This document shows, piece by piece, positions 15,299 to 23,174 of a stretch of DNA of 23,331 bases (position 1 is the stretch's first letter; the number at the start of each line of letters is the position of its first letter). Position numbers and translations under genes: made by a program. Where the stretch lies: the NCBI GenBank assembly GCA_964554715.1, contig CAZKPU010000029.1, forward strand, positions 1 to 23,331, in the 5' to 3' direction. The notes under the pieces were generated by a model. The model searched no databases, was not told the DNA's origin, and was given only the letters and a program-made list of their open reading frames with translations. This DNA comes from RXOA01 sp964554715. Its GTDB lineage: Bacteria > Bipolaricaulota > Bipolaricaulia > UBA7950 > UBA9294.

Positions 15299-15325
15299 AA
15301 TACGAGGGATCGGAGCCGACGTCAA
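15297..15325 (-). promoter_or_regulatory. Sigma-70-type promoter of feoA-fur-feoB
   Basis: On the minus strand TTGACG (15325-15320) is separated by exactly 17 bases from TATTCT (15302-15297). Both hexamers are close to consensus. The transcript would begin at about 15290, giving a leader of roughly 28 bases with the AAGAGG ribosome site. The rest of the gap up to the amidase gene (15326-15477) shows no further clear signal on this strand. Confidence 0.65.
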
Positions 15326-15477
15326 CCCAGTTTCTTGTCCGACGCGTCAAAGCGAAGAACGAAGGCCGCCCCGTTTCAACTCCATGGTCGGTGAGCCTCC
15401 GCGTGCGCGCCATCTGTCCGAAGAATGACGGACGAGGCTCCTTTTGTCGAGTGGATTCCTGCGATACGCTGTCGGCT

Positions 15478-16152
15478 ATGCGCACCCGTCACCGCATCAA
15501 CCCCATCTGGATTATCTCTCTGTTGGTTCTGCTCGTCGCCGTTGGATTCGTTGCCATGTCGGGAGGACGGGCGACAGATGAGAAACGGAACGACAACCGG
15601 ACGGTGGTGGTCATCGATGCCGGACACGGCGGCAACGACCCGGGCGCCATCGGGGTCAACGGAGTCCTCGAGAAAGACCTCAACCTCGACCTAGCGAAGC
15701 TTGTGTACGTGAAGTCGCTGGCGCACCAGGAGCTGCAGCTCGTGCTGACCCGAAGAAGCGATGTCTATCTCGAACTCGCCGACCGGCTTGAACTCGCTGC
15801 AGATGTCGGGGCCGAGCTGTACGTCAGTATTCACGCCAACGCTCACAGCTCATCCTCCGCATCCGGAATCGAAACCTACATCGGGCTTGGCGCGGATGAT
15901 GAGACATGCCGACTTGCCGAGATCCTCCACGCAACGCTGATTCGGTCGACATCCGCGCGAGACCGTGGCGTGCGGACAAGCGATCTCTACGTGGGAAGTG
16001 CGAAGATGCCTGCCGTTCTCTTGGAACTCGGTTTCCTCACCAACCCCGCCGAAGCAGCCCGGCTGGCGAGCATCTGCTACCAAGACAACCTTGCCGATGC
16101 CATCCTGTCGGGGATTCTCCTCTTCTTGGAGAACAGCCGAAGCAGCGATTAG
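15478..16152 (+). CDS. N-acetylmuramoyl-L-alanine amidase (Amidase_3)
   Basis: This 224-residue zinc hydrolase cleaves the amide bond between muramic acid and the peptide stem of peptidoglycan. A membrane anchor or uncleaved signal lies at about 9-28 (NPIWIISLLVLLVAVGFVAM), so the enzyme acts outside the cytoplasm. Zinc ligands and the catalytic Glu are visible: H50 in VVVIDAGHGGNDPGAIG, E65 in LEKDLNLDLA, H119 in VSIHANA and E183 in LLELGFLTN. There is no separate wall-binding or AMIN domain. The frame stays open to 15391, but ATG 15478 gives the expected N-terminus. No ribosome site is visible, and TACGCT at 15465-15470 could be a -10 only eight bases away, which would mean a nearly leaderless message. 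The glycosylase gene follows 13 bases later. Confidence 0.92.
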   Translation: MRTRHRINPIWIISLLVLLVAVGFVAMSGGRATDEKRNDNRTVVVIDAGHGGNDPGAIGVNGVLEKDLNLDLAKLVYVKSLAHQELQLVLTRRSDVYLELADRLELAADVGAELYVSIHANAHSSSSASGIETYIGLGADDETCRLAEILHATLIRSTSARDRGVRTSDLYVGSAKMPAVLLELGFLTNPAEAARLASICYQDNLADAILSGILLFLENSRSSD

Positions 16153-16165
16153 CATAGGCGGCATC

Positions 16166-16897
16166 ATGCAGCCGCAGGTGCAAAGACGCGAACACGGCCC
16201 TCTCTCTCTTCGCGAGATCATCGAACGGCTTGCGACTTCGTATGGACCTCAAGATTGGTGGCCGGCGGAGAACCGTTTCGAGATGATCGTTGGAGCGATC
16301 CTCACTCAACGGGTCTCTTGGACCCATGTGGAACGGGCGATCGAGCGGCTTCGAGAAGCACAGCGTCTCTCGATCGAAGCCCTGTTGGCAACACCACAGG
16401 CGGAGCTGTCGGACCTGATCCGTCCGGCCCTGTACCACAACGCGAAGGCAAGAAAACTCCAAGAGTTCTGCCGCTTCGCCGTGCGGAACGGCGCCACCGG
16501 GATCGACTTGAGCACACTGCTTGCCCTCCCGGCCCGTGACCTCCGCGCAGCTCTTCTGAACGTCCATGGGATCGGCCCAGAGACCGCCGATGCCGTGCTG
16601 CTCTACGCAGCCGGGAGACCGGCGTTCGTGGTGGATGCCTACGCGCGCCGGATCCTGACAAGACTGAGATGGATCAACCCACGGACCCCCGACGAGACGA
16701 TTCGAAGCAAAGCGATGGCGGGCCTATCGTATGATGTGACAGCTCTGGGCGAAGCCCACGCCCTCCTTGTGGAGCACGGGAAACGCCACTGTCGCAAACG
16801 CGCCCCACGCTGTGTCCGATGTGCTCTGCAACGGGAGTGTCCCTTCGGCAACACACAGTGCGACCTCGCATGGAGCGAACAAGATGACAACGATTGA
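16166..16897 (+). CDS. HhH-GPD DNA glycosylase, MagIII-like, with [4Fe-4S] cluster
   Basis: The 243-residue enzyme belongs to the endonuclease III superfamily. The helix-hairpin-helix reads VHGIGPETADAVLLYA (133-148), and the catalytic Asp is D157 in FVVDAYARRI. The lysine that gives endonuclease III its lyase activity is replaced by Glu (E139), so this should be a monofunctional glycosylase. The motif set GIGPETAD with VDAY matches the 3-methyladenine glycosylase MagIII group. Four cysteines C209, C216, C219 and C225 have the exact C-x6-C-x2-C-x5-C spacing of the iron-sulfur loop. AGGCGG at 16156-16161 precedes the ATG by four bases. Its end overlaps the glycerate kinase gene by 14 bases. 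Alkylated purine removal is inferred from subfamily resemblance. Confidence 0.9.
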   Translation: MQPQVQRREHGPLSLREIIERLATSYGPQDWWPAENRFEMIVGAILTQRVSWTHVERAIERLREAQRLSIEALLATPQAELSDLIRPALYHNAKARKLQEFCRFAVRNGATGIDLSTLLALPARDLRAALLNVHGIGPETADAVLLYAAGRPAFVVDAYARRILTRLRWINPRTPDETIRSKAMAGLSYDVTALGEAHALLVEHGKRHCRKRAPRCVRCALQRECPFGNTQCDLAWSEQDDND

Positions 16898-18239
16898 CCG
16901 TTCGAGCCTGAGAGACGTGACAGCGAGAGAACCGATCCTTGCCCTCCTTGAGGCGGGGCTGCACGCGGTCAGCCCGGAAGCGGCAGTGGACCGATGCGTC
17001 ACAAGAACGGGGAACGCCGTTCGCGTATCCGATCCGATGAGCAAGCAGCGGGTCGAATACAGGCTCGGACCGGGCCGCGGACGTTTGTTTGTGATCGGAG
17101 CAGGCAAGGCAAGCGTGCGAATGGCGGCGCGACTGGAGGCCGTGCTGGGTCCGGACCTTGCCGGCGGAGTCGTTGTCGCCCCACCCGGAACCGGCAATCC
17201 CCTGTGTCGCGTTCGGCTTCTTGTCGCCGATCATCCGTTGCCGACTCGCACTTCGGAGCATGCCGGACGGGAGTTGCTCCGCTACGCGCACTCCCTCACG
17301 GAGAACGATTTCGTGATTTGCTGTTTCTCCGGTGGAGGATCCTCGCTGATCGCTGTTCCACAAGCCGGTCTTCAGCCAGGCGACCTGCAGGCGGTAAGCT
17401 CGGTGTTGCTCCTGTCGGGCGTCCCGGTGGATCGGATGAACATCGTTCGTCGCCATTTGTCGTTGATCCACGGGGGCCGCCTCGGCCTCGCGCTCCATCC
17501 GGCACGGTTTGTCACGTTGCTTCTCTCCGACGTCGCCGGCGATCTGCCGGAGACCATCGCCTCGGGGCCGACCGTCCCCGACCCTTCAACCTATTCGGAA
17601 GCGCTTGATGTCATCGATCGCGCCAGCCTTCGAACACGCCTCCCCGCATCGGTGATCCGTGTGCTCGAGGACGGAAGGAACGGTCGGATCCCCGAGACGA
17701 TCAAACCCGGGGATCCCGTGATCCACGGCAATCCGGCGTTTCTCGCCGCGGGCGCCGGAAGCGCCGTATCGGCGATGGCCGCGACGGCTCGCAACATCGG
17801 AGTTCGCCCGGTTGTCCTGCGCACACCGCTCTGCGGCGACGCCGACACACTGGGCAGACGGTTGGGACGCCTCGCCCCGCGGCTTGCCGAGCGTTCGCGG
17901 TTACTGCTCGCCCACGGGGAAACAACGGTCATCGTACGCGGCTCGGGGCACGGCGGTCGGAACCAGCAGACGGCGGCAGCAGCGGCGCTGCAGCTCTCCG
18001 GATGCAAGAGGGGAAGCGTCGTCAGTTTCGCCACCGACGGCGTCGACGGTGTCACGACAGCAGCCGGCGCCATCGTTGACGGGCAGACAGCCCGGCTGGT
18101 GCGTGCCAACGGCGATGGCCTTACACTGGAACGGGCCGTTGCCGAAAACGACTGCTATCCTGCGCTGCGGGCAAGCCGGGATCTCCTGCTGACCGGCCCC
18201 ACCGGAACGAACGTCGCTGATCTCTTCATAGCCTGCTAG
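16884..18239 (+). CDS. Glycerate 2-kinase (MOFRL family, GckA type)
   Basis: This 451-residue cytoplasmic kinase converts D-glycerate plus ATP to 2-phosphoglycerate, feeding lower glycolysis. The N-terminal Rossmann-like domain contains LFVIGAGKASVRMA, CCFSGGGSSL and the conserved DVAGDLPETIASGPTVPDPSTY region. The C-terminal MOFRL domain contains SGHGGRNQQ, FATDGVDGVTTAAGA and the terminal LTGPTGTNVADLFIA. The length is normal for the family. The ATG lies within the 3' end of the glycosylase gene, with GGAG at 16872-16875 eight bases before it. A longer frame to 16767 is only the shadow of that gene. The stop is shared with the convergent MATE gene (CTAG at 18236-18239). Confidence 0.95.
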   Translation: MTTIDRSSLRDVTAREPILALLEAGLHAVSPEAAVDRCVTRTGNAVRVSDPMSKQRVEYRLGPGRGRLFVIGAGKASVRMAARLEAVLGPDLAGGVVVAPPGTGNPLCRVRLLVADHPLPTRTSEHAGRELLRYAHSLTENDFVICCFSGGGSSLIAVPQAGLQPGDLQAVSSVLLLSGVPVDRMNIVRRHLSLIHGGRLGLALHPARFVTLLLSDVAGDLPETIASGPTVPDPSTYSEALDVIDRASLRTRLPASVIRVLEDGRNGRIPETIKPGDPVIHGNPAFLAAGAGSAVSAMAATARNIGVRPVVLRTPLCGDADTLGRRLGRLAPRLAERSRLLLAHGETTVIVRGSGHGGRNQQTAAAAALQLSGCKRGSVVSFATDGVDGVTTAAGAIVDGQTARLVRANGDGLTLERAVAENDCYPALRASRDLLLTGPTGTNVADLFIAC

Positions 18240-19603
18240 ACCTGGATGTGCTTCCAGGAGCCTTGCGCGAACTTCACACTCATGATGATCGCAAGCGCGA
18301 TCCAGTAGAAATACTCACCCATCCACGCACCCACGAGTCCGAGCGATGTGTGGAGCCCGAAGAAGTAGACAACCGGAAGGTAGAGCGTTGAGCAAACCGC
18401 GAGTTCGGCGAGCAGGACGAAGCGCGTGTTGCCCGATCCCTGAAGTGAGGATGACAGAACCAGCGTGATGCCTGCGAACGCCTGCACCAGCCCGAGGATT
18501 CGAAGCGGGAGCATCCCCGCCTCGATCACGGCGAGATCTCCCGTATAGATGCGGAACACCCAGCCGGGGATCAGGAGGAAGAGAAGTCCGAGCAACCCCA
18601 TGCTGTACGCCGCCAGACGGGTCGACTCCCAGGCGAGCCGCTCCGCCGTGTCGTGCTCTCCCGCTCCCATGCGGTGTCCGACGAGCGCCGCCGAGGCGGT
18701 TCCCAGACCGGCAGCGATCATGATCGTCAGACTGTAGATCGAGCGGATCACATTGGAGGCGGCAAGCTCCACCGTCCCGATCCGAGCGACCACCAAGAAG
18801 AATACAAACCAGCTCCCGTGGGAAAGGATCCGCTGTCCGACGATCGGCAGCGACAGACGGATCATCGGCCACACCCACGTCACCGTAAGGTGATCGCGGC
18901 GGAACGTCGAGAACCGATCACGGATCCGGGGGCGGAGCGTGATGACAAGGTAGTACACGGCTCCGATCCCCGTCGCGATCGTCGAAGCGACGGCGGCTCC
19001 GATGATTCCCATCGCCGGTGCCCCGAGATGGCCGAAGATCAGCACATAGTCGAGCGCGATGTTGCTCACGGTCACGACGATCGATGCAATCATCTGATGC
19101 TGCGTCCGCCCGACGGCGGCAAAGAACGCACCGAACACCCAGTTGGCAAACATGAAGCCGGCACCGAGGAGCCTGTATTGGAGGTATCCTCTTCCGAGTT
19201 CGATCACGGCAGAGTCGTTGGAGAGCGCCGGTGCAGCGATTCCGGCGATCCACGGCGCCAGCACCGCAAGCGGAACGCCGAGCGCAAGCACAGCCAGCAA
19301 CCCGGTATGGAGGATCTGTCCGCAGCCGGCGTAGCGCTGCTCGCCGAAGCGCCTCGACGCCAAGGTCTGTACGCCCACACTGACCGAAGAGAGCGGGAAC
19401 ACGACGGCGAAGAACAGCACACCGGCCACCCCCGAAGCAGCAAGGGGAACCGCTCCGAGCCGCCCGAGCATCGCCGTGTCGGTGACGCTCAGCAGTGTAT
19501 AGGAAAGAGACCCGAGAACCACCGGATACGCCAACTGCAGCACCGTACGGGAATCCACAGCATGCAGGGCAAGCCGCGAGAAGAGCCGTCGAAGACGGAT
19601 CAT
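18236..19603 (-). CDS. MATE family multidrug/cation antiporter
   Basis: The 455-residue membrane protein has about twelve hydrophobic segments in two homologous halves, as in the MATE (NorM/DinF) family. Recognisable motifs are the first segment with LAYPVVLGSLSYTLLSVTDTAMLGRLG, and GAFFAAVGRTQHQM with its counterpart SSLQGSGNTRF in the second half. It should export drugs or metabolites in exchange for Na+ or H+; the substrate is unknown. I chose ATG 19603, which overlaps the stop of the DMT exporter gene (ATGA), with a purine-rich GGTGGGCGG just upstream. The frame is open 38 codons further, but that part is polar and lies in the neighbouring gene. Confidence 0.93.
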   Translation of the reverse strand: MIRLRRLFSRLALHAVDSRTVLQLAYPVVLGSLSYTLLSVTDTAMLGRLGAVPLAASGVAGVLFFAVVFPLSSVSVGVQTLASRRFGEQRYAGCGQILHTGLLAVLALGVPLAVLAPWIAGIAAPALSNDSAVIELGRGYLQYRLLGAGFMFANWVFGAFFAAVGRTQHQMIASIVVTVSNIALDYVLIFGHLGAPAMGIIGAAVASTIATGIGAVYYLVITLRPRIRDRFSTFRRDHLTVTWVWPMIRLSLPIVGQRILSHGSWFVFFLVVARIGTVELAASNVIRSIYSLTIMIAAGLGTASAALVGHRMGAGEHDTAERLAWESTRLAAYSMGLLGLLFLLIPGWVFRIYTGDLAVIEAGMLPLRILGLVQAFAGITLVLSSSLQGSGNTRFVLLAELAVCSTLYLPVVYFFGLHTSLGLVGAWMGEYFYWIALAIIMSVKFAQGSWKHIQV

Positions 19604-20523
19604 CCGCCCACCCGACCCGGAAGGATCCCGCGGCCTGATTCGCTCGTGTTCCGAGTCATCGCTTGGGCAAGGACCATCCCGCCGATCACCATCACCATCC
19701 CGGTGAGCTTCGGCCACGAGGGAGTGGTTCCGTATAAGGCGATCTCAGCGATCAGCGTAACAACGGGAACGAAGTTCGCCGCAACCGACACCCCACTCGC
19801 CGGCAGATGGACCAGCGCGTAGTGCATCGCCAAGAAAGCAAGTGCCGAGCAGAAAAGGCCCAGGAACAACACGCCAAACAAGACGGACCCCGTGAACTTC
19901 GCGGTCCACTCGAACCCGTCGGCCGACGCAAGCGGCACGAAAACGATCAAAGAAAAGAGAAACTGATAGAACGTCAACTGAAGCGGCGTGACCCGCCGCA
20001 ATACGCGCTTGGCGAGAAGGGTCCGGACCGAAGCACAAGCGACCGCTCCGAGGATGAGCACGTCTCCGAGAATGGTCGCTCCTTCTTCGCTCGTTCCCAC
20101 GCCGATCACCAACACGACTCCGGCGTACGCCAGCGCGATCCCCAATGCCTTGCGCCACGAGAACCTCTCCTGCCGGAAGATCATCGCCAGAATGAACACA
20201 ACCGCGGGAATGATGGCGACAATCACCGAAGCATGGCTTGCTTGCGTTCGCGCGACACCGTGGGTCTCGAACAGGAAGTACCCTACCGGAGACAGCACGG
20301 CGAGAGCGGCAAGCACTCCTAGATCACGCTTCGAGATCCTCAGCTCGCCGCGAGCGATGACCCAAACGCCGAGAAACACCGACGCAATCACAAACCGCAT
20401 CGCGAGAAGCGTGGAAACGGGAAGCACGCTGACAACCTGTTTCGTAACGAGAAACGACAGCCCCCAAACGGCCATCGAGGCGGCAAGAGCAGAGTAGACC
20501 TGTAGCTTCTGCCGGCTGTTCAT
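19600..20523 (-). CDS. DMT superfamily transporter (EamA domains)
   Basis: The 307-residue inner membrane protein has about ten hydrophobic segments forming two EamA repeats. The first starts with SALAASMAVWGLSFLVTKQVV. The second has LLAKRVLRRVTPLQLTFYQFLFSLIVFVPLA and ends with PVVTLIAEIALYGTTPSWPKLTGMVMVIGGMVLAQ. Such proteins usually export amino acids or other small metabolites; the substrate cannot be told. ATG 20523 gives the family-like start MNSRQKLQVYSALAA; the open frame up to 20868 would overlap the mutS2 gene on the other strand and is polar. It is followed by the coupled MATE gene, so two exporters form a small operon. It is divergent from mutS2 across about 209 bases. Confidence 0.92.
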   Translation of the reverse strand: MNSRQKLQVYSALAASMAVWGLSFLVTKQVVSVLPVSTLLAMRFVIASVFLGVWVIARGELRISKRDLGVLAALAVLSPVGYFLFETHGVARTQASHASVIVAIIPAVVFILAMIFRQERFSWRKALGIALAYAGVVLVIGVGTSEEGATILGDVLILGAVACASVRTLLAKRVLRRVTPLQLTFYQFLFSLIVFVPLASADGFEWTAKFTGSVLFGVLFLGLFCSALAFLAMHYALVHLPASGVSVAANFVPVVTLIAEIALYGTTPSWPKLTGMVMVIGGMVLAQAMTRNTSESGRGILPGRVGG

Positions 20524-20625
20524 CGGTATGCCTACGCTTTCGGTGAGGGATGTCCATCGGACCCAGAGTGAGGTCAACGGGATTCTCCACGGTTTGCCCC
20601 GAAGGCGCAACCGACAGGATGTCTC

Positions 20626-20654
20626 TTTCCGTGGGCGAGGCCTCGGGGTATCAT
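20626..20654 (+). promoter_or_regulatory. Possible mutS2 promoter
   Basis: TATCAT at 20649-20654 is a fair -10 hexamer. TTTCCG at 20626-20631, with a 17-base spacer, is a weak -35. A transcript from here would have a leader of about 70 bases before the mutS2 ATG. The rest of the 209-base divergent gap (20524-20732) shows no other clear signal. Confidence 0.3.
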
Positions 20655-20732
20655 CCTGGCACCAAGCGGCAAGAGGCCGCGGTTCAGACCGGGTTCGATC
20701 ACACACCGCTACACCGAATCGAGGAGAGCAAG

Positions 20733-23090
20733 ATGCCTGTTGCCAACGAGAAGACCCTGCGAGATCTGGAGTTCGGCCGCGTGCTGAGACAGATCGCGGA
20801 CTTCGCCTCCTCATCGTTGGGCGCGGAAGCCGTGATCCAGTTGGAGCCGGTGGCCGATCCGCAGGCAATCCGAACCGCTGCCGCGGATGTGCAAGAGGCG
20901 ATGCGCTTCCTCACCGAGCACCAGAGGTTCTCTCTCGGCGCGGTGAGGGATGTCGTTCCTTTGCTGGAGCGGGCCAAACAGCCCGGCGCGCTGGCCGGCG
21001 AGGATCTGTTGACCATCGCGATGACGATCGAGGGAACCGAGCGGGTCCGATCGGTTCTTCGGCTCGACGAGGTAAGCCCTCGATTGGACGCCCTCGCCGA
21101 TCGCCTCTCCGACCAAGAGGATCTCCGCAAGGCGATTGCTCAGGCGATCGACGAGCGGGGCGCCGTACGCGATGACGCAACGCCGGAACTGCGTGAACTC
21201 ACCACGAAGCGCCGTTCGCTGGAAACGAAGATCGAGAAGCAGCTACGGGCCGTGATCGCGCAATCGCCGGAACTAATTTCCGAACCTGTGCTCACGCGGC
21301 GTCAAGGTCGGCTTGTCATTCCGATCCGTAGCGGCGTCGCCGGAAGCAACCGCTTCGTGATCCACGATCGCTCCGCCACCGGTCAAACCCTGTATGGCGA
21401 ACCAACCTCGCTGATCAAAGACAACAACGTCATTGCCGAATTGGGGGGCGAGATCGATGAAGCGAAGCGCAGGGTTCGCGGGATGCTGACGCAACGTTTT
21501 CTTGACCGCGAGGCACCGCTTCGTCGCGATCGGCTGGTTCTTGCCTACATCGATTCGCTTTTCGCACGGGCGACGTTTGCCGAAACCTTCCGCTGCGCGT
21601 TCCCGCAAACCTCACACCGCGTGGCGCTCCGCCATGCGCGGCATCCGCTTCTCCCCAAGGAAACGGCCGTTCCGATCTCGATCTCGCTCGATGAGAAACG
21701 GCGGATTGTGGTGATCACCGGCCCGAATACCGGCGGCAAGACCGTCACCCTAAAGACGATCGGCCTGTTTGTACTCATGCTCCAGGCGGGGATCCCCTTA
21801 CCGGCGTCTCCGGACTCGGAGCTGCCGATCGTGCGACGGGTGAGAAGCGACATTGGAGACGAGCAGTCAATTGAGCAGAACCTGTCGACGTTCTCATCCC
21901 ACGTGAAGAACATCGTCTCCATTCTCGACGAAGCTCACGAAGATACGCTGGTCCTTCTGGATGAACTCGGAGCGGGAACCGACCCCCAGGAGGGTGCCGC
22001 CCTTGGATTGGCCATCCTTCACCGGCTCCTCGAACGCAACGCACAGGTCATCGTGTCCACCCATCTGACACCGCTCAAGTACTTCGCCATCCGTCATCCG
22101 CAGGTGAGAACCGCATCGATGGAGTTCGACACGTCCACCCTGATGCCGACGTTCCGGGTCATCGAAGGGCTCCCGGGAAAGAGCAACGCGTTCCTGATCG
22201 CATCCAAGCTGGCGTTCCCGCAAGAACTGATCGAACATGCCCGAACCTTCCTATCGGGCGGCGAGATCCGTGCCGAAGATATCATCGCCGAGCTTCAGCA
22301 GGAACGCCGTGCTCTCGCCGACGAACGGGCCGAAGCGGCCGCGGCGCGTCAAGACGCCGACGCGCTTCGCCGGCGCTACGAGGGTGAATTGCGCAGGTTC
22401 CGGGAATCCAAGGAAGAAGCCCTTTCCGGGCGGTTGCGCGACGCCGAGAGGTTCCTTCGAGAAAGCCAGAAGGAGGTCGAGCAGCTCCTTGCAGCCCTGC
22501 GACGCAAACCGAGCGAGGATGAAGCACGTGAAGCGGTTCACTCGATCAGCGACCTCCGAGACCAAGCTGACAAGCTCTTGGAACCTCGATCGGAGGAGAA
22601 GCACGAACCGTTGGATCCGCAGGAGATTGCGGAAGGTACAGCGGTGTTTGTCCGCAGCCTCCAGGCGTCCGGCCGGATTCTCGGACTCGGCCCCGGTGAT
22701 CAGGTGTTGGTCGACCTCGGTGGCGCCCGCGTTCGTACCGCAGTTGCGGACCTCTCGACAACGTCGAAAGCGGTTCCTGCCCCGGCCGAGGAGAAGCCGC
22801 GCCGCTCGGTTCGCGGAGCCGTCCCGCGGCGGATTCCTCTTCAACTCGACGTCCGAGGGATGACGGTTCAGGAAGCACTGCGATCGGTCGAGAATTACCT
22901 CGACCAACTGCTGCTCGCCGACATCCGCGCCGCCAGCGTTCTTCACGGAAAGGGAACCGGAGCTCTACGCGAAGCTGTTCGAGCGTATCTGTCGTCGTGC
23001 GAGTTTCTGAGCGAGGTGCGAGCCGCGGCTCCGAGAAACGGCGGAGACGGTGTAACCGAGTTCGCCACCCGGCAGCCGACATCCGATTGA
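20733..23090 (+). CDS. mutS2: MutS2 (ribosome-rescue/anti-recombination ATPase with Smr nuclease)
   Basis: The 785-residue MutS2 lacks the mismatch-binding domains of MutS. After a helical core and clamp region (about 1-300), the ATPase shows Walker A ITGPNTGGKTVTLK (about 327-340), SDIGDEQSIEQNLSTFSSH, and Walker B LVLLDELGAGTDPQEGA (about 406-422). A charged coiled coil covers about 510-610. A KOW-like linker (GTAVFVRSLQASGRILGLG) precedes the C-terminal Smr domain from about 705, with LDVRGMT and HGKGTGALREAV. Family members suppress recombination, and in Bacillus they sense collided ribosomes. GAGGAG at 20721-20726 lies six bases before the ATG. The frame is open to 20550, but no ribosome site or conserved sequence supports that. 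The enzyme is complete and should be active. Confidence 0.97.
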   Translation: MPVANEKTLRDLEFGRVLRQIADFASSSLGAEAVIQLEPVADPQAIRTAAADVQEAMRFLTEHQRFSLGAVRDVVPLLERAKQPGALAGEDLLTIAMTIEGTERVRSVLRLDEVSPRLDALADRLSDQEDLRKAIAQAIDERGAVRDDATPELRELTTKRRSLETKIEKQLRAVIAQSPELISEPVLTRRQGRLVIPIRSGVAGSNRFVIHDRSATGQTLYGEPTSLIKDNNVIAELGGEIDEAKRRVRGMLTQRFLDREAPLRRDRLVLAYIDSLFARATFAETFRCAFPQTSHRVALRHARHPLLPKETAVPISISLDEKRRIVVITGPNTGGKTVTLKTIGLFVLMLQAGIPLPASPDSELPIVRRVRSDIGDEQSIEQNLSTFSSHVKNIVSILDEAHEDTLVLLDELGAGTDPQEGAALGLAILHRLLERNAQVIVSTHLTPLKYFAIRHPQVRTASMEFDTSTLMPTFRVIEGLPGKSNAFLIASKLAFPQELIEHARTFLSGGEIRAEDIIAELQQERRALADERAEAAAARQDADALRRRYEGELRRFRESKEEALSGRLRDAERFLRESQKEVEQLLAALRRKPSEDEAREAVHSISDLRDQADKLLEPRSEEKHEPLDPQEIAEGTAVFVRSLQASGRILGLGPGDQVLVDLGGARVRTAVADLSTTSKAVPAPAEEKPRRSVRGAVPRRIPLQLDVRGMTVQEALRSVENYLDQLLLADIRAASVLHGKGTGALREAVRAYLSSCEFLSEVRAAAPRNGGDGVTEFATRQPTSD

Positions 23091-23108
23091 TCGGGAATGT
23101 CACGGACA

Positions 23109-23137
23109 TTGCGCAGATTGCATCCGCTTGGTATGAT
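23109..23137 (+). promoter_or_regulatory. Promoter of spoVG
   Basis: TTGCGC (23109-23114) and TATGAT (23132-23137) are separated by exactly 17 bases, a good sigma-70-type pair starting 19 bases after the mutS2 stop. Initiation would fall near 23144. The leader then contains AGGAG (23154-23158) and GAGG (23163-23166). spoVG therefore probably has its own promoter and does not depend on mutS2 readthrough. Confidence 0.6.
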
Positions 23138-23174
23138 GCTTGGGTCATCCCATAGGAGTGATGAGGTTCAAGGC

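Noticed and set aside
18653..19822. Plus-strand open frame of 389 codons opposite the MATE gene
   Set aside because: Very rich in His, Arg, Asp and Pro with no hydrophobic core; a reverse-strand artefact of a membrane protein gene.
20550..20732. 61-residue N-terminal extension of MutS2
   Set aside because: No ribosome site at 20550 and no MutS2 similarity in the added part; GAGGAG marks ATG 20733.
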